Shown here: positions 26,201-36,520 of the stretch, in pieces | Layout: every line of letters starts with the position of its first letter | Numbering within the stretch: the stretch's first letter is position 1 | NCBI RefSeq assembly: GCF_024713975.1 | Contig: NC_091097.1 | Location: forward strand, 5,732,861 to 5,796,860 | DNA: 64,000 bases | Reading direction: 5' to 3' | DNA from: Paralichthys olivaceus | Lineage: Eukaryota; Chordata; Actinopteri; Pleuronectiformes; Paralichthyidae | Notes under the pieces: generated by a model | Database searches by the model: none | The model's input: the letters and a program-made list of their open reading frames with translations, nothing else | What the model was told of the DNA's origin: nothing | Made by a program: the position numbers and the translations under genes

Positions 26201-26988
26201 TGAGACATGTTTCATTGGTGGACATGTACTGTATAACCCTCTGTGTATTCATTATGTCATGTATGATCAGATTTAGGATCTATTTATTATCATTCAAGCT
26301 GCCTTTTCAAAATCTAATCAGTGACACTGGTTAAAAATTAGGTTCATGCACAGTTCTTTATTTATATATATACATAAATTTTTTTTTTGAAGATGGCTTC
26401 TAAAAAAAATGCGATTGAGGCCATTGTTATAAATGTATTATATGCTTTAACTACTTATATGTCAAATTAAATCTGCATACAGTGTTGATCAATAGTGATC
26501 ATGACCTCATAACAAAGCCAGTAAACGACAGCGATCACATGATTTCAGCTCGTCTGGTCTGGCAGGTCACTCGACCACAGACAGTAGAAAAACTCGTTCC
26601 GAAAAACTTAACTCACACTTTGTGGTGATGAACTAGCTTTGACCCAGGTAGCCACAGAGCTAACGTGTCTGTGTGGTAGTAAACACATCTATCGGCTTCT
26701 GACACAGAGTCCGACGTTTCGTGGATCATCCAGATGACAACGTGTAACTGACGGGTTGATTTTTATCTCGCGTTTAATTGAGAACCGACAGCTAGCTTGA
26801 AGCTAACATTGCCCCGAAAGCTCGACTAGTTCCACCCGAAAAATGAAGGTGGAGTTGTGGGCAAGGTTGTCAACATGCTCGCATTTAAACCCCGCAGGTA
26901 AATGAGTGTAAAAATCCAGAACTACCTTGTAATCTTCACCGTTTTGCTCCATTCTTCTGTCGCCGGAGTCACTGCTTCGTTCTTCCAT
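20280..26988 (-). CDS. tbc1d17: TBC1 domain family member 17-like RabGAP, complete, 17 exons
   Basis: Rab GTPase-activating protein acting in membrane traffic and autophagy. Exons: 26988-26926, 25872-25777, 25691-25614, 25508-25397, 25307-25124, 24964-24856, 24517-24347, 23904-23779, 23669-23566, 23439-23345, 23257-23141, 22875-22775, 22494-22395, 22064-21967, 21032-20916, 20831-20745, 20441-20280. All introns are GT-AG and frame is kept throughout, giving 639 aa (human TBC1D17 is about 648). Residues 1 to about 310 are the N-terminal DUF3548-type half. The TBC domain starts near 314 (GIVPSLRRDIWKFLLG). The two catalytic fingers are present: IxxDxxR at 379-385 (IERDVSR) and YxQ at 420-422 (YVQG). 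FRWLLIWFKREF and NELTMKL are typical of the TBC1D15/17 group. The Ser-rich tail ends SARGRSYP. TBC1D15 is the alternative; adjacency to akt1s1 favours TBC1D17. Confidence 0.95.
21055..21910 (+). mobile_element. Interspersed repeat apparently split by a nested MITE-like insertion
   Basis: Within tbc1d17 intron 14. The left piece (about 21058-21135) has 'acaacctgaacatgtcgccagtctatcaca' wording, and the right piece (about 21780-21910) resumes the same family ('gagacaaacaac...attcacacctacggctaat...'). The roughly 600 bp between is a different repeat. Its ends carry a partial inverted match: ACCCGCTAAGATCTG near 21197-21211 and, on the other strand, ACCCGCTAGCTCAGTATCTG near 21770-21751. Read as a non-autonomous DNA transposon inserted in an older repeat; boundaries are approximate. 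Confidence 0.45.
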
Positions 26989-27433
26989 AACAAATATTAC
27001 GTCACAGTTTTCCTGCTCCTACAAGCCCCCGCCCCCAAGGATGCGTCATAGAGTACGGGTCAATCAGATGTTTGTTTATTCTCTGTTTTTTTAACGCGAC
27101 AATAAATCACAATCAGAGAAACGTGATGTCAGATAGAATATTACTGTCTGTAATAATACTTCACATATTCATTTAAACAAACTCAAATACTACTCAACAT
27201 ACTGAAGACGTCACCAACCACTGGGGGGGAAGTGGACACGCTGGTTACCAATGTCATATTTAAATATAATGACGAAATATTGGAAAAATAAGTGAAAATC
27301 AGTTTTTATTTTAATCTGGATGAGTAGAATGACACTCTAGCGATATATGAAGTGTTGTTCAATGTCTAAATACAATTATATGAAATAATTTTATTCAAAC
27401 ACTGTTTTGATGCTTGATTACTTATCTGTCAGA

Positions 27434-27437
<4 letters not shown>

Positions 27438-27478
<41 letters not shown>
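27438..27478. repeat. (TA)n microsatellite
   Basis: About 20 perfect TA units. Confidence 0.97.
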
Positions 27479-27481
<3 letters not shown>

Positions 27482-27649
27482 CTGAATGTAACTTCTCAAT
27501 TTCATGTTGCTTTGCTCCTCAGTGGGATGATTTTAGTTTTGGTCATTCTATGTATCTTTGTACTTGTTGTTCTGTGTATTTGTATTTATCAGACTTCAGT
27601 TGTTCTGCTGCACTTTGGAATCATGTTTCGTCTATTTGTGATCATTTGA

Positions 27650-28260
27650 GTTCCTCCTCCTCCTTGAGATTTTAGAGTCTTGCATCAGTCCTGAGTTTCT
27701 TTGCAGTTGTTTTGAATTTCCTTGTAACAGTTTTATGGTCTTTTGAGCTATTTTGAGTTTCTTTGCAGCTGTTTTGTCAACTGTGCATCTTTTTTTAGAT
27801 TATTTGCAGCAGTTATAAGTTTCTTTATAGCTGTTTTTAGTGTTTTTGCATCAGTTTAGAGTTCTTTGCAACAGTTTTTTTTATTTCTTTGTAACTATTT
27901 TAGTATGGTAAAAGCTGTTTAAGTGTCTTTGCATCAGATTTGAGTTTATCTGCATCAGATTTGAGTTTTCCTTGCAGCTGTTTTTGTGTCATTGCATCAG
28001 ATTTGAGTTTCTTTGCAGCTGTTTTTGTGTCATTGCATCAGATTTGAGTTTCTTTGCATCATATTTGAGTTTCTTTGCAGCTGTTTTTGTGTAATTGCAT
28101 CATATATGAGTTTCTTTGCATCAGATTTGAGTATCTTTTTCAGCTGTATTTGTCTTTATAGCAGTCTTTTGTGTCTTTGCATCAGATTTGAGTTTCGCTG
28201 TACCAGTTTTTAGTGTTTTGCAGTGTTAAGAATTTTCCTTTGTAGCAATTTGAGTGTCTT
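27650..28260 (+). repeat. Degenerate minisatellite (about 41-bp unit)
   Basis: The region is built from imperfect tandem copies of modules such as TTTGAGTTTCTTTGCAGCTG and TTTTTGTGTCATTGCATCAG. Together they form a unit of about 41 bp, best preserved at 27960-28130 where copies are nearly identical. The left part is more decayed. A plus-strand frame of 66 codons (28013-28213) rich in Phe, Cys and Ile arises from the repeat and is not a gene. Confidence 0.85.
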
Positions 28261-28879
28261 TGCAGCTGAGTGAGCAGCTGCTGTGTGGGTTGCACAGACT
28301 CTACAGAGTTGGGTTGGTGGAGCAGGTGAGGAGTTGGTGGGCTGTACACGTGCACGAGAACAAGGAAAGGACGAGCCCGTTCACAGCACTCGATCACGTG
28401 TACAACGTGCGTTCGATTGGAAGGCAGTAAACAGGTGACGTCAGAGCTACGCCAAGTTGAGCTTACTGAGACAAAAGCGTATGGTGGCTGAGTGTACATT
28501 TCAAAATAAAAGCTTCAATTGGGTACGTTCAATTGTCAAAGTGCAAATGAAGGTGAACCAAATATAAATGCTTACACACAGATTGTGTTACAGAAAAAGA
28601 ATGAATGATATTTGTTATAAATTATGAATATATCTAGCTGATGACAAAAGTGATAAGACAGAAGCCAAAGTAAGTCCACATTGTAGAAATGAAAGCACAA
28701 CCCATATCAGATTAATATTTTATAAGGTAACATTATTCTAATATAATTGTTGATGCTTTAACATACACACACTGTTTTGCAGTTTAATTTTTGACACTGC
28801 ATTATATTTTCAATACACCACACAGTATGAAATAGAAGGGTTACTGTGTTGTACTGTCGATTTTCAATTTTTGAACAAC

Positions 28880-28880
<1 letters not shown>

Positions 28881-28913
<33 letters not shown>
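28881..28913. repeat. (TTA)n microsatellite
   Basis: Eleven perfect ATT units, about 100 bp upstream of the akt1s1 first exon region. Confidence 0.95.
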
Positions 28914-28974
28914 GCTGTTTTCATGTGATAACTGTCTATGAAACTTTGCAAAAACAAGTGCTTTTATTTTTAAA

Positions 28975-29138
28975 TCCTCGACCGGAAGCGCTGTGATTGC
29001 TCCTTGCTAGCTTGCTGCGGGTGCAGAGCCTAGCTGGGGGAGAGAAATCGTGGGAGAAGCAGAATCTGAGCGATAAAACAAGAAGTAAAGTTAAAGATCG
29101 ATTAACATCTGGTAACGTGGAAGACAGGACACGAACAG
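28975..29138 (+). other. akt1s1 untranslated first exon (predicted)
   Basis: GC-rich stretch ending in ACGAACAG followed by a donor GTGGGT at 29139. It lies on the plus strand upstream of akt1s1 and opposite to tbc1d17. The exon start is a guess. The coding exon downstream needs a spliced leader, because 31681-31689 follows an acceptor-like CTCTTAG. A further noncoding exon near 31283-31330 (after TTTACCCAG) is possible. A (CAA)n run lies at 29273-29298. Confidence 0.45.
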
Positions 29139-31689
29139 GTGGGTGAACGTCCTCCCGAGCTTCCGTAATTTACACTTGCGCGTCTCGGCTCGTGCTAAAA
29201 GCCAGAAAAATGGAGGTGAAACGAGGGTCCATGATGAAGTGGCTGCACAGAACAGTGGGTAAACAACCCGATCAACAACAACAACAACAACAACAACAGG
29301 GGCTGAGGAGTGCGTGGTCTGCGGGTTAAACCCAGGCAGGACGGCTGCTTACACGGCAGAGAGGGGATCAATGGAGAGCTGGGTCATTAGGAAGCTACAG
29401 TAGCTACAGTAGTTAGCATCGGCTGGTGTCATGCAGCTCACACACAGAGGTGGGGGCTGCGACACAGTCAGAGGACACATCCGTCTGCACAGCTTGTGTT
29501 TACGACTTTAGTTGCACGTAATCAAACACATGCAAATCAATTCACTTCAACTAGAGGAGGTAAACGACAGGTCTGTGCATTTATTTCAAGTCTTATCTGT
29601 AAACCGGATATTTCTGGACCAGACTCAGGCTTCTTCATTTGTAACTCATTTCATGTCTCAACATATCTCCTTACTGCCTGTTTGCACTGTTTGTTAACTT
29701 TATAAATGTGTAATTACCAATATTTAACCAAGTTATATACAGGGGGTGGGAATCGCAGCGTAACCTAAGAAACCATAGGTGAGATAGCCCACGATAACAA
29801 GAATATCACGATACAGCAATTCTGCGATGACCAATATATTGCAAGACAATCCTATAACAATGCATCACGTTATCTGAGCATAGAGGAGTTCAAAATGCCC
29901 CATAACAGGTGAAGTGTAGCGTCTGTGTATTTATTCACTGCAGTTTGGTGTCAGGTTCACACAAACAAACTGAGATGAGACAATGTACAAGAAAGTGCTT
30001 TAAGTCTTATCTTAGTGTCTCTCAAGTTTTTAACAAACACACTGTAACTTGTTGCATATTCCATCATTCTAATGTAAAATATCCCTAAACTGGCAAAAGT
30101 CAAAACTTTATTTATATAAAACTAAATAACTAAGTATTGATATTTGGTGCCAGCTGATTGTATCTCATGAGTCAGGATGACAATAGATTGCAGTATCAAT
30201 ATTTTGTCCCACCGCTTCTTATATAGTATACACTTGTGTCCTAGGGGCCCTGATGGCGCTCTGTCCCCCCTAGTTTTCAGTAAGTGGCAGCAGACCCTTG
30301 CCCTAAGATTGCAAGCTGTGTAAAGGTAAATAGGGAATGAAAAGCTAAAATCAATATTTTTACTGAGGAAAAATAGCCATGCGTTTTTCCTTTTTTCTTC
30401 AAACAATAGAAACAGTCAGTGATGAGGACAGTATCAAGTTTAAGCTGAGATAAGGTGACTGCCACTTCTGTCCCATGTTCTGGTTATGGGGACAGGTATG
30501 GTAACTAGATCTGCTAAGGATCATGTTCAATATCATAATTATTAATTGTTTTTCGCATAACATGTCAGAAATAAGTGGACAGATGACATTGAAATCAGTC
30601 TCTATGTCTGACGAATATTGTAATATTCAAATAAAATCAGTTTACTATTAAAGCAGGATCTGGTTTGTTAAAAATCAAACATGTAACATTACATTAGGTT
30701 CCTTTTTCTTTTTTCCTGTTTTCCTCTTGTCTAGTTTGTCTTTATCAAACCCCCTCTGCACTTCCTGTTTCCCTATTTTCTTATCTCATTTAGTATGGAT
30801 TGTTGCTAACCACACATATGCTGGATATGCACTGTATTAGTCTGCATGTAGACTATTTGCCAGATGTTACGAAGAGAAACAATCCTGGCGTCACACACTG
30901 ACGCAGTAAAACAAGAACAAAAATGTCCACACCCAGCCCAGGAGTGTTACCCAATATTGCATGTTGCCTAAATTATAAAAATGATTATTGTTGTTTCACC
31001 CTTACAGGTTGGTTTTTTTTGAGAACTAGTTTTTTCTAAATGCAAAGTTTCTGTCAGCTCAGTTAGTTGTAGTTCAACAGCTGGCAGTTGTTGCAGAATA
31101 AAGGAATGAGTTTCATACAGACTGAGCTCTTGAGATGATAAATACTGGGTTATGTTTTGTATTTGATTTTAATTGTCATCTACTGTGTTTAAATTAATTT
31201 TCTCCTTTTATATATTTTATGATAACACCTTTCATTGTGCTGTTGACCCTGTGTTTACTCATATTTTTTTTTATTTACCCAGGTATCACCAGCAACGTGG
31301 CAGCATCTTTTCTCTCCCCTGGCTCTCCAGTGTGTGTAAGGACATCGGCCACTATAAATATACATATATTTACATTAATATATTTATCATATCTTTAAGT
31401 CACCTAGTGCCTCTCTACCTGATCAAGCATTCTTTCCCCTGCATCCTCACGAGTGCAAAAACATTTTCAACACCAGCAAGACAGAAGAAACAGATCTCAA
31501 GTTTTTAGATGACCACAGCTACCAAAGTTTAAACTGATTACTTGTAACTGTGCTTTATTGAGTTTAATGCCCTCCAGAATCAGTCGTATCTGAGCTTCTG
31601 GTTATTCTCTAAACTCTTCAACATTCATCAGCATTGTTCACGTCAACGTAGTCCACTAAAGAAAGCTATAAACAGCTCTTAGCAACATC

Positions 31690-34600
31690 ATGGCCTCCAT
31701 CACGCAGTTGTCCGAGCCCGAGATCCCAGACAACCACAAGGAGAGCTGGCTGGCGCTACTTTCTGCAGTGGAAACATACTGCCAAAAGACTGGCTGTGAC
31801 CTAGCTATACTGACAGCCTGTAAGAAGTTCCGGTTGTCAGCGGGCGTCGGCGATGGGGTGAGGAAGCGGGAGAGCTGCAGTGCCTTTCCGAGGGAGTGTG
31901 ATTTCTCCTACAGCGTCTGGGGTCAGGGGTTTCTGGCTGAGTCGGCACGCCGCTACATGGACGACATTGGCGTGCTGCACTCCACGACCATGCTAACAGC
32001 CCAAAAGCACACACGCCAGGCTGGGGGGGAGGGTGGAACCAAGCTGGTGGTTGACCTGACCTCTGACCCAGGACACAGGGGGGTGAGTGGTCTGCTTGTG
32101 TGTCACACTGCACTGTGGTACTCCTCAATCGCAGTGTTCTCATCCGTAATATGCTGGGTTGTTTTGCTGTTGTCACAGAGCTTTACAGGAGACGGTGGTG
32201 TGGGCGGAGTCAGCCCCAACAGCAGACAGTACTCCCAAAACTACCCGTCAATCTACAGCTCAGGAGCTGGCACCGGGCAGGGTGCCGGGCAGAACGGGAA
32301 CGAAGAGAGGGAGAGTAGCATGCTGGAGGCCGAGCGAGGGAGACAGAGGTCTGGGATTGTGGATTTGGAAGAAGAGTGTGAAGAGGAGGAAGAGGAGGAC
32401 GACATGGATGAGAGGAGACCCTATGGGAATGAAAGTGCAGGTGAGGAGCGAGACAGTTGGTCTCTGCCACTGCTGTTATTTCACATTTAACTCTAGTCTA
32501 ATAATATTCCTGCGATTGTGACACTGTGCAAATTCAATTCAATGTAAACCCCCCCCCCCCCCCCCGGTTTATCTGTGTCTATTTTAGTGTTCTTACGATT
32601 TATCGTCCTTCTGCTGCAGGTGTGTTCTCGATGGACGAGGACTCTCTGTCTAGGGACTGCGAGCCGTTCTTTGAATCTGATGGGGAGGAGGAGAGCACTG
32701 ATGGTAAGAGTTTGATATCTTGACTTTATGTATGTCTGTATACATTCATTATCTCCATTCATTTTTATTTTTTTTCTATCTGTCTCAGGCTCTTTGAGTG
32801 AGGACGCCCCTCCACCTCCTCGTGGCATGGCCATGGGTCAGGCTGCTTACTCATCCCGTCACGCCCACCCAATGGCTCTGGCCCGCTCGCTGCCTGTATC
32901 TGTGCCCGTGTGGAGCTGCAGAGGAAACCGAGGCGCTCAGGGAGACGGCAACAGCAGAGAGCGGGTGAGAACACACTCGAACACACACAGTATCTTGTCA
33001 CTGAAGATCCTTATGATGTTTGCACGGTGAGAATTTAATGAAATCTAGCGGTGAAGTTGCATGTCGCAGCTCACCCTCCCCTCACTCTCCCCTTCCAAAC
33101 ATGAGAGAGAACCTATGGTAGCCTTCAGTTGTCATAGAAACTCAAAAGGTGTTTAGTTTGTCCAGTAACTGTACAAAAAACATGGCGGCCTCCATAGAGA
33201 GGACCCACTCTGGCGTAAACGTAAAGTATTTAAATATAAAGGGGCTATTCTAAGGTATAGAAAAGAGCAATTTGTACAAGTAAGATGAAACACACCAATG
33301 AAACCATCCCTAGGATTATTTTGTATTGAATTTCTGCCAATAGATCCCTTTCACCTAAATCTTACTCACTGGACCTTTAACCTGTTTTCATCACCGGGAC
33401 AAAAATAATTCATGCATTATCATCATTGCCTGATTTTTTTTCTAATATGTGAATATTACTGCTCGTGTTTCTGGAGCTAATCTAGTTGAGTAATCCACTC
33501 AGCTGAGGAGGTTTTGTCTTCATCAGTGTTTGTCTGACAGTCACAAACCCATTTCCATGAAACTTTGTGGAGGGGTGAGGCACGACCTGAGCAAGAACCA
33601 AATTACACCCAGGCCACACAGAGGGCATGTGTCCTGACAGTGTTTGCTGTGTGTGCGCTGTGGAGCTGCTCTGTGAGGTTTCTTGTAAGATCTCTGTATT
33701 TCTTTAATAAAAGTAGGTCTAAGTTCTAGAGTGCTTTTACTTTGAAACAGGGACAGGGAGCATTGTGAATATTTGTGTTTGTTACATATTTAACAGACAT
33801 TGAAACCGCATTAAAGATCATTTTGTCTATGTTGGTGTGAACTGCAGGCGGTGAGACCCCAACTCTCTAGAACAGGGTGGATCCGGATCAATAGTTAGAG
33901 CCAGGAATTTCTTCCCTTTCTTAAATTTGGCAAGCTGTGCCCCCTCTGAGCCCCCTAATCTCTGCTGCTGCCTACAGAAGATCATGGAAGTGCAGATTTT
34001 TGACAATAATACAAGTACAAGTTGCGTAAGCTTATTAAATTATATCATTAAGAATTTGTGTTAAATATTGCTGGGAAGTACTGAAACAAGCATGATATAA
34101 TATACAGTATACTTATAGGTCATATGTCCACTGGTTTTCCATCATACTTCAATACTTGACTAAAACAAGTATTGGAATTACGTTTGTCTCTGCGAGGGAG
34201 GTTATATTGTCATCTACTGGACGGATCAGCATGAAACCTGAGGGAAGGATGTGATTTAAAAGAGAATTGGGTGTTTGTAAATCTGCTGCTGCTTCATCTG
34301 CCACGAGGAGTGACTGATAGTTGTTTTTCTCCATCCAATAGACAATTTCATTTACTTTAACCTTTAGAAATAAATTCTATAGATAAAATAAAATGTTCTG
34401 CTTTCATTTGTTAAATTGAAATTCATTTTCCTAAAAGAAAGGTAATGAGAGAACTGATGAATAAAACAAGCTGTTGTTTGTCTTCTGATGTTGTTGTTGA
34501 TGCTGACATGTTTCATGGCGTCTAAAGACCAAGACAAAGAAACAATTCACCTCTCAGTATTCTGATGCACAAGCTAATGGCCACGACAGCTCCATCAGTT

Positions 34601-34914
34601 CATGTGACCGTAAAAGTATGTGTGACATTTGTGTGAGGTCATAATGGAAAAATATTTTACAAAAAACATCTCATAATAGTGTGAATTTGGAATTTTCCCT
34701 TTAACGCCCAGGTTCTCGTCTCTGACCCCCCATGACCCTCCTGTGCCCTCTATGTGTGTGTGTGTGTCCCCTTCAGGTGGGCTGTGCTGACTTGGAGCAC
34801 ATTGCTGCCAGTATGAAAGCCCTGCTGGCCCCCGGAGCCACCGACGGGACCGAAATGTTTGGGGCCCTGCCTCGGCCCCGTCTCAACACCGGGGACTTCT
34901 CCCTCAAGCACTGA
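31690..34914 (+). CDS. akt1s1: AKT1S1 / PRAS40, complete, 5 coding exons
   Basis: Proline-rich Akt substrate, a raptor-binding inhibitor of mTORC1 released on phosphorylation. Exons: 31690-32082, 32179-32440, 32620-32703, 32789-32964, 34777-34914; GT-AG and in frame, 350 aa. The N-terminal region has the family pattern around [13 protein letters not shown] and [14 protein letters not shown]. An acidic [12 protein letters not shown] run precedes the raptor-binding TOS motif FSMDE (221-225; human FVMDE). SLPVSVPVW (280-288) holds the conserved mTORC1 serine (Ser284, human Ser183). RPRLNTGDF carries the Akt site Thr343 in RxRxxT context (human Thr246). It is about 95 residues longer than human PRAS40 (256 aa), mainly through an expanded Gly/Ser/Asn and acidic middle encoded by exon 2. 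Intron 3 contains a run of 17 C (32549-32565). The first ATG after a splice-acceptor-like CTCTTAG was taken as start and matches the expected MAS N terminus. Confidence 0.96.
33015..33380. mobile_element. MITE-like element, family with TTAAAGGTCCAGTGTGT ends (copy 1)
   Basis: In akt1s1 intron 5 (32965-34776). It shares long segments with the copies at 54866-55048 and 57000-57349, including 'ccttccaaacatgagaga', 'ggtgtttagtttgt', 'acatggcggcctccat' and the right end 'tcactggacctttaa'. The left terminus is divergent. The rest of intron 5 holds fragments of other dispersed repeats (33535-33600, 34170-34300) and no gene. Confidence 0.75.
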
Positions 34915-35491
34915 GAGTGTGAGACGAGCAGAGGGAAGACAGAGAAAGGGATAGAGGGGAGCGATTGAGAGTGGAAAAGGAAACGTGGAGAAAGATATTG
35001 TCATGACAACCGAGGGATAAGGCGGGGCCTGTATTTTGGCAGATGTGATGTACAGTTTGTGAAACGGTGTAAAGGCTAGGACCTCCATTTATCTCACTAA
35101 CCAAAATTTACGGCACATGCTTCGAGGAGTAACGGAGAAAGAAATGTTATGAACACTAATAACATTTTCAACACTATCACTCCACCAACCAACCAACCAA
35201 CCACCCACCACCTCGTCACTACACATTTCACAACACTAGTGACTTCACGTCTCCAAACACTACATTAGTACTGGACCTGAGGAAAAGGTTAAAGTAACAC
35301 GAAGCTTGTTGCTTTTAAAAAATGTGAGCGGAGGACCCCAGCACCTCCTCATAACATGCCTGTTTGTACTTTTACTTTTGCCAATGAATGACTGACTGAT
35401 CGGATGATTGTAAATCGATGCAGCGTTATAGGGGTTGGTGTTCTTTTTTGTTTTGTTTCTTCGCTCCGGATGTTGAGTGAATGAGGAAGTG

Positions 35492-35529
35492 AGTGTGTGT
35501 GACTGTGTGTGTGTGTGTGTGTGTGTGTG
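35492..35529. repeat. (GT)n microsatellite in akt1s1 3' UTR
   Basis: GT dinucleotide run interrupted by GACT, between the akt1s1 stop codon and its poly(A) signal. Confidence 0.9.
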
Positions 35530-35617
35530 GAAAAAGAGAAGATGGTTTGATTGAAAAAGATGTCCACATTTGACATTTCAAAAACAATTAAATGTTCCAT
35601 GAATTACTTTTGTTGTT

Positions 35618-35623
35618 AATAAA
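35618..35623 (+). terminator. akt1s1 poly(A) signal AATAAA
   Basis: AATAAA 704 nt after the stop codon, followed about 20 nt later by a GT-rich stretch (TCGTTGTGATTTTGTGTG), as expected of a cleavage site. Confidence 0.7.
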
Positions 35624-35789
35624 GGAGCAACACCAAGAGAGAAGACTCGTTGTGATTTTGTGTGAGGATGCAATACCACGGAGATCCTCTGGAGGGCATT
35701 GGTACTACACTATAAAATCAATGGCTATATTTAGGACTACAAAATAATACAGCCCTTCAGTTGTACCCCTCCACCAGTCTATATCATTT

Positions 35790-36110
35790 TATTTTTACAT
35801 ATTCATGAGATTACTGTGACCTTTGACCTGTGAAATCTAATCAATTGATCTTTGAGTACAAGTGACAACTGATGAAAATTTGAAATCCCCATGTTCAAGA
35901 GGCCGAAAACATTTTTTGTAAGGTCCTTGGACCTTTGATGACCATTGCAATGACCTTGGACCTTCAACCAAAATCTAATCAGTTCATCCCTGAGTCCAAA
36001 TGAATGTTTGTTTTGAATTTGAGGAAATTCTCTCGAAGCCTTCTTGAGATATCGTATTCACAAGAATGGGACGGACAGACTACCCGAAAATAGAACACTA
36101 GCTGTCGCTG
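35790..36110 (+). repeat. Teleost interspersed repeat ('gacctttgacc...gagatatcg...gggacggacagac')
   Basis: It contains the recognisable modules CCTTGGACCTT, CAAAATCTAATCAGTTCATC, CCTTCTTGAGATATCGT and CACAAGAATGGGACGGACAG. I know these as an abundant dispersed teleost repeat. It fills most of the short convergent gap between akt1s1 and the SPRY gene. Confidence 0.75.
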
Positions 36111-36161
36111 GTGTTGAGGCATAAAGAAACATGGTGTCAGTAATATTACACAACAATTGAA

Positions 36162-36167
36162 TTTATT
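36162..36167 (-). terminator. SPRY-gene poly(A) signal AATAAA
   Basis: Minus-strand AATAAA about 355 nt past the stop codon of the SPRY gene. It lies 540 bp from the akt1s1 signal on the opposite strand, so the two genes converge. Confidence 0.6.
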
Positions 36168-36520
36168 GTCTACATTCAGCACATAAAAAATACATAGACT
36201 CTAAAGTTAATCAAGCACTCAAGTACATGTAAAGCTCTGTGTATACATAAACATACACAACTTTGCCTATTTTCTAACTTAAATTAAATTTGTAAATGCA
36301 ATAATAAATAAAAATAATAAGGCATATTTGGTTATATTTAGATTTGAACAGCATTCTTCATGCACCGGAGAAAGCAAACACAAGCTACACAAATTTCTCG
36401 ACGTGCTTCGGTTCTGCTCTACAACTCCAACACTTGTTCCCCAAACAACTTGACACCTTCTTAAATTTACACCCTGTGACCCCACCCCCGCACCCCGCAG
36501 CCCAAACCCGTTCTAATTTG

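Larger units (their letters stand above)
26989..29000. promoter_or_regulatory. Divergent promoter spacer between tbc1d17 and akt1s1
   Basis: The two genes point away from each other. DNA just beside the tbc1d17 ATG (27000-27060) is GC-richer and is presumably its promoter. The akt1s1 first exon begins around 29000 in GC-rich DNA (CGACCGGAAGCGC, an ETS-like CCGGAAG core at 28980-28990). In between lie a TA tract, a minisatellite and a TTA tract, listed separately. No coding sequence is supported. Confidence 0.5.

Noticed and set aside
27438-27478. TA tract as a hairpin or CRISPR-like repeat
   Set aside because: Pure dinucleotide microsatellite; there are no spacer-separated repeats anywhere in the window.
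28013-28213. Plus-strand 66-codon Phe/Cys/Ile-rich frame resembling a membrane peptide
   Set aside because: Generated by the minisatellite unit; periodic residues follow the DNA repeat.
31173-31508. 111-codon plus-strand frame upstream of the akt1s1 start
   Set aside because: AT-rich, no recognised domain, lies in the 5' intron/UTR region; part may be a noncoding exon.
31805-32176. 123-codon minus-strand frame across akt1s1 exon 1
   Set aside because: Shadow of the akt1s1 coding exon; composition is Pro/Arg-rich as expected for an antisense frame.
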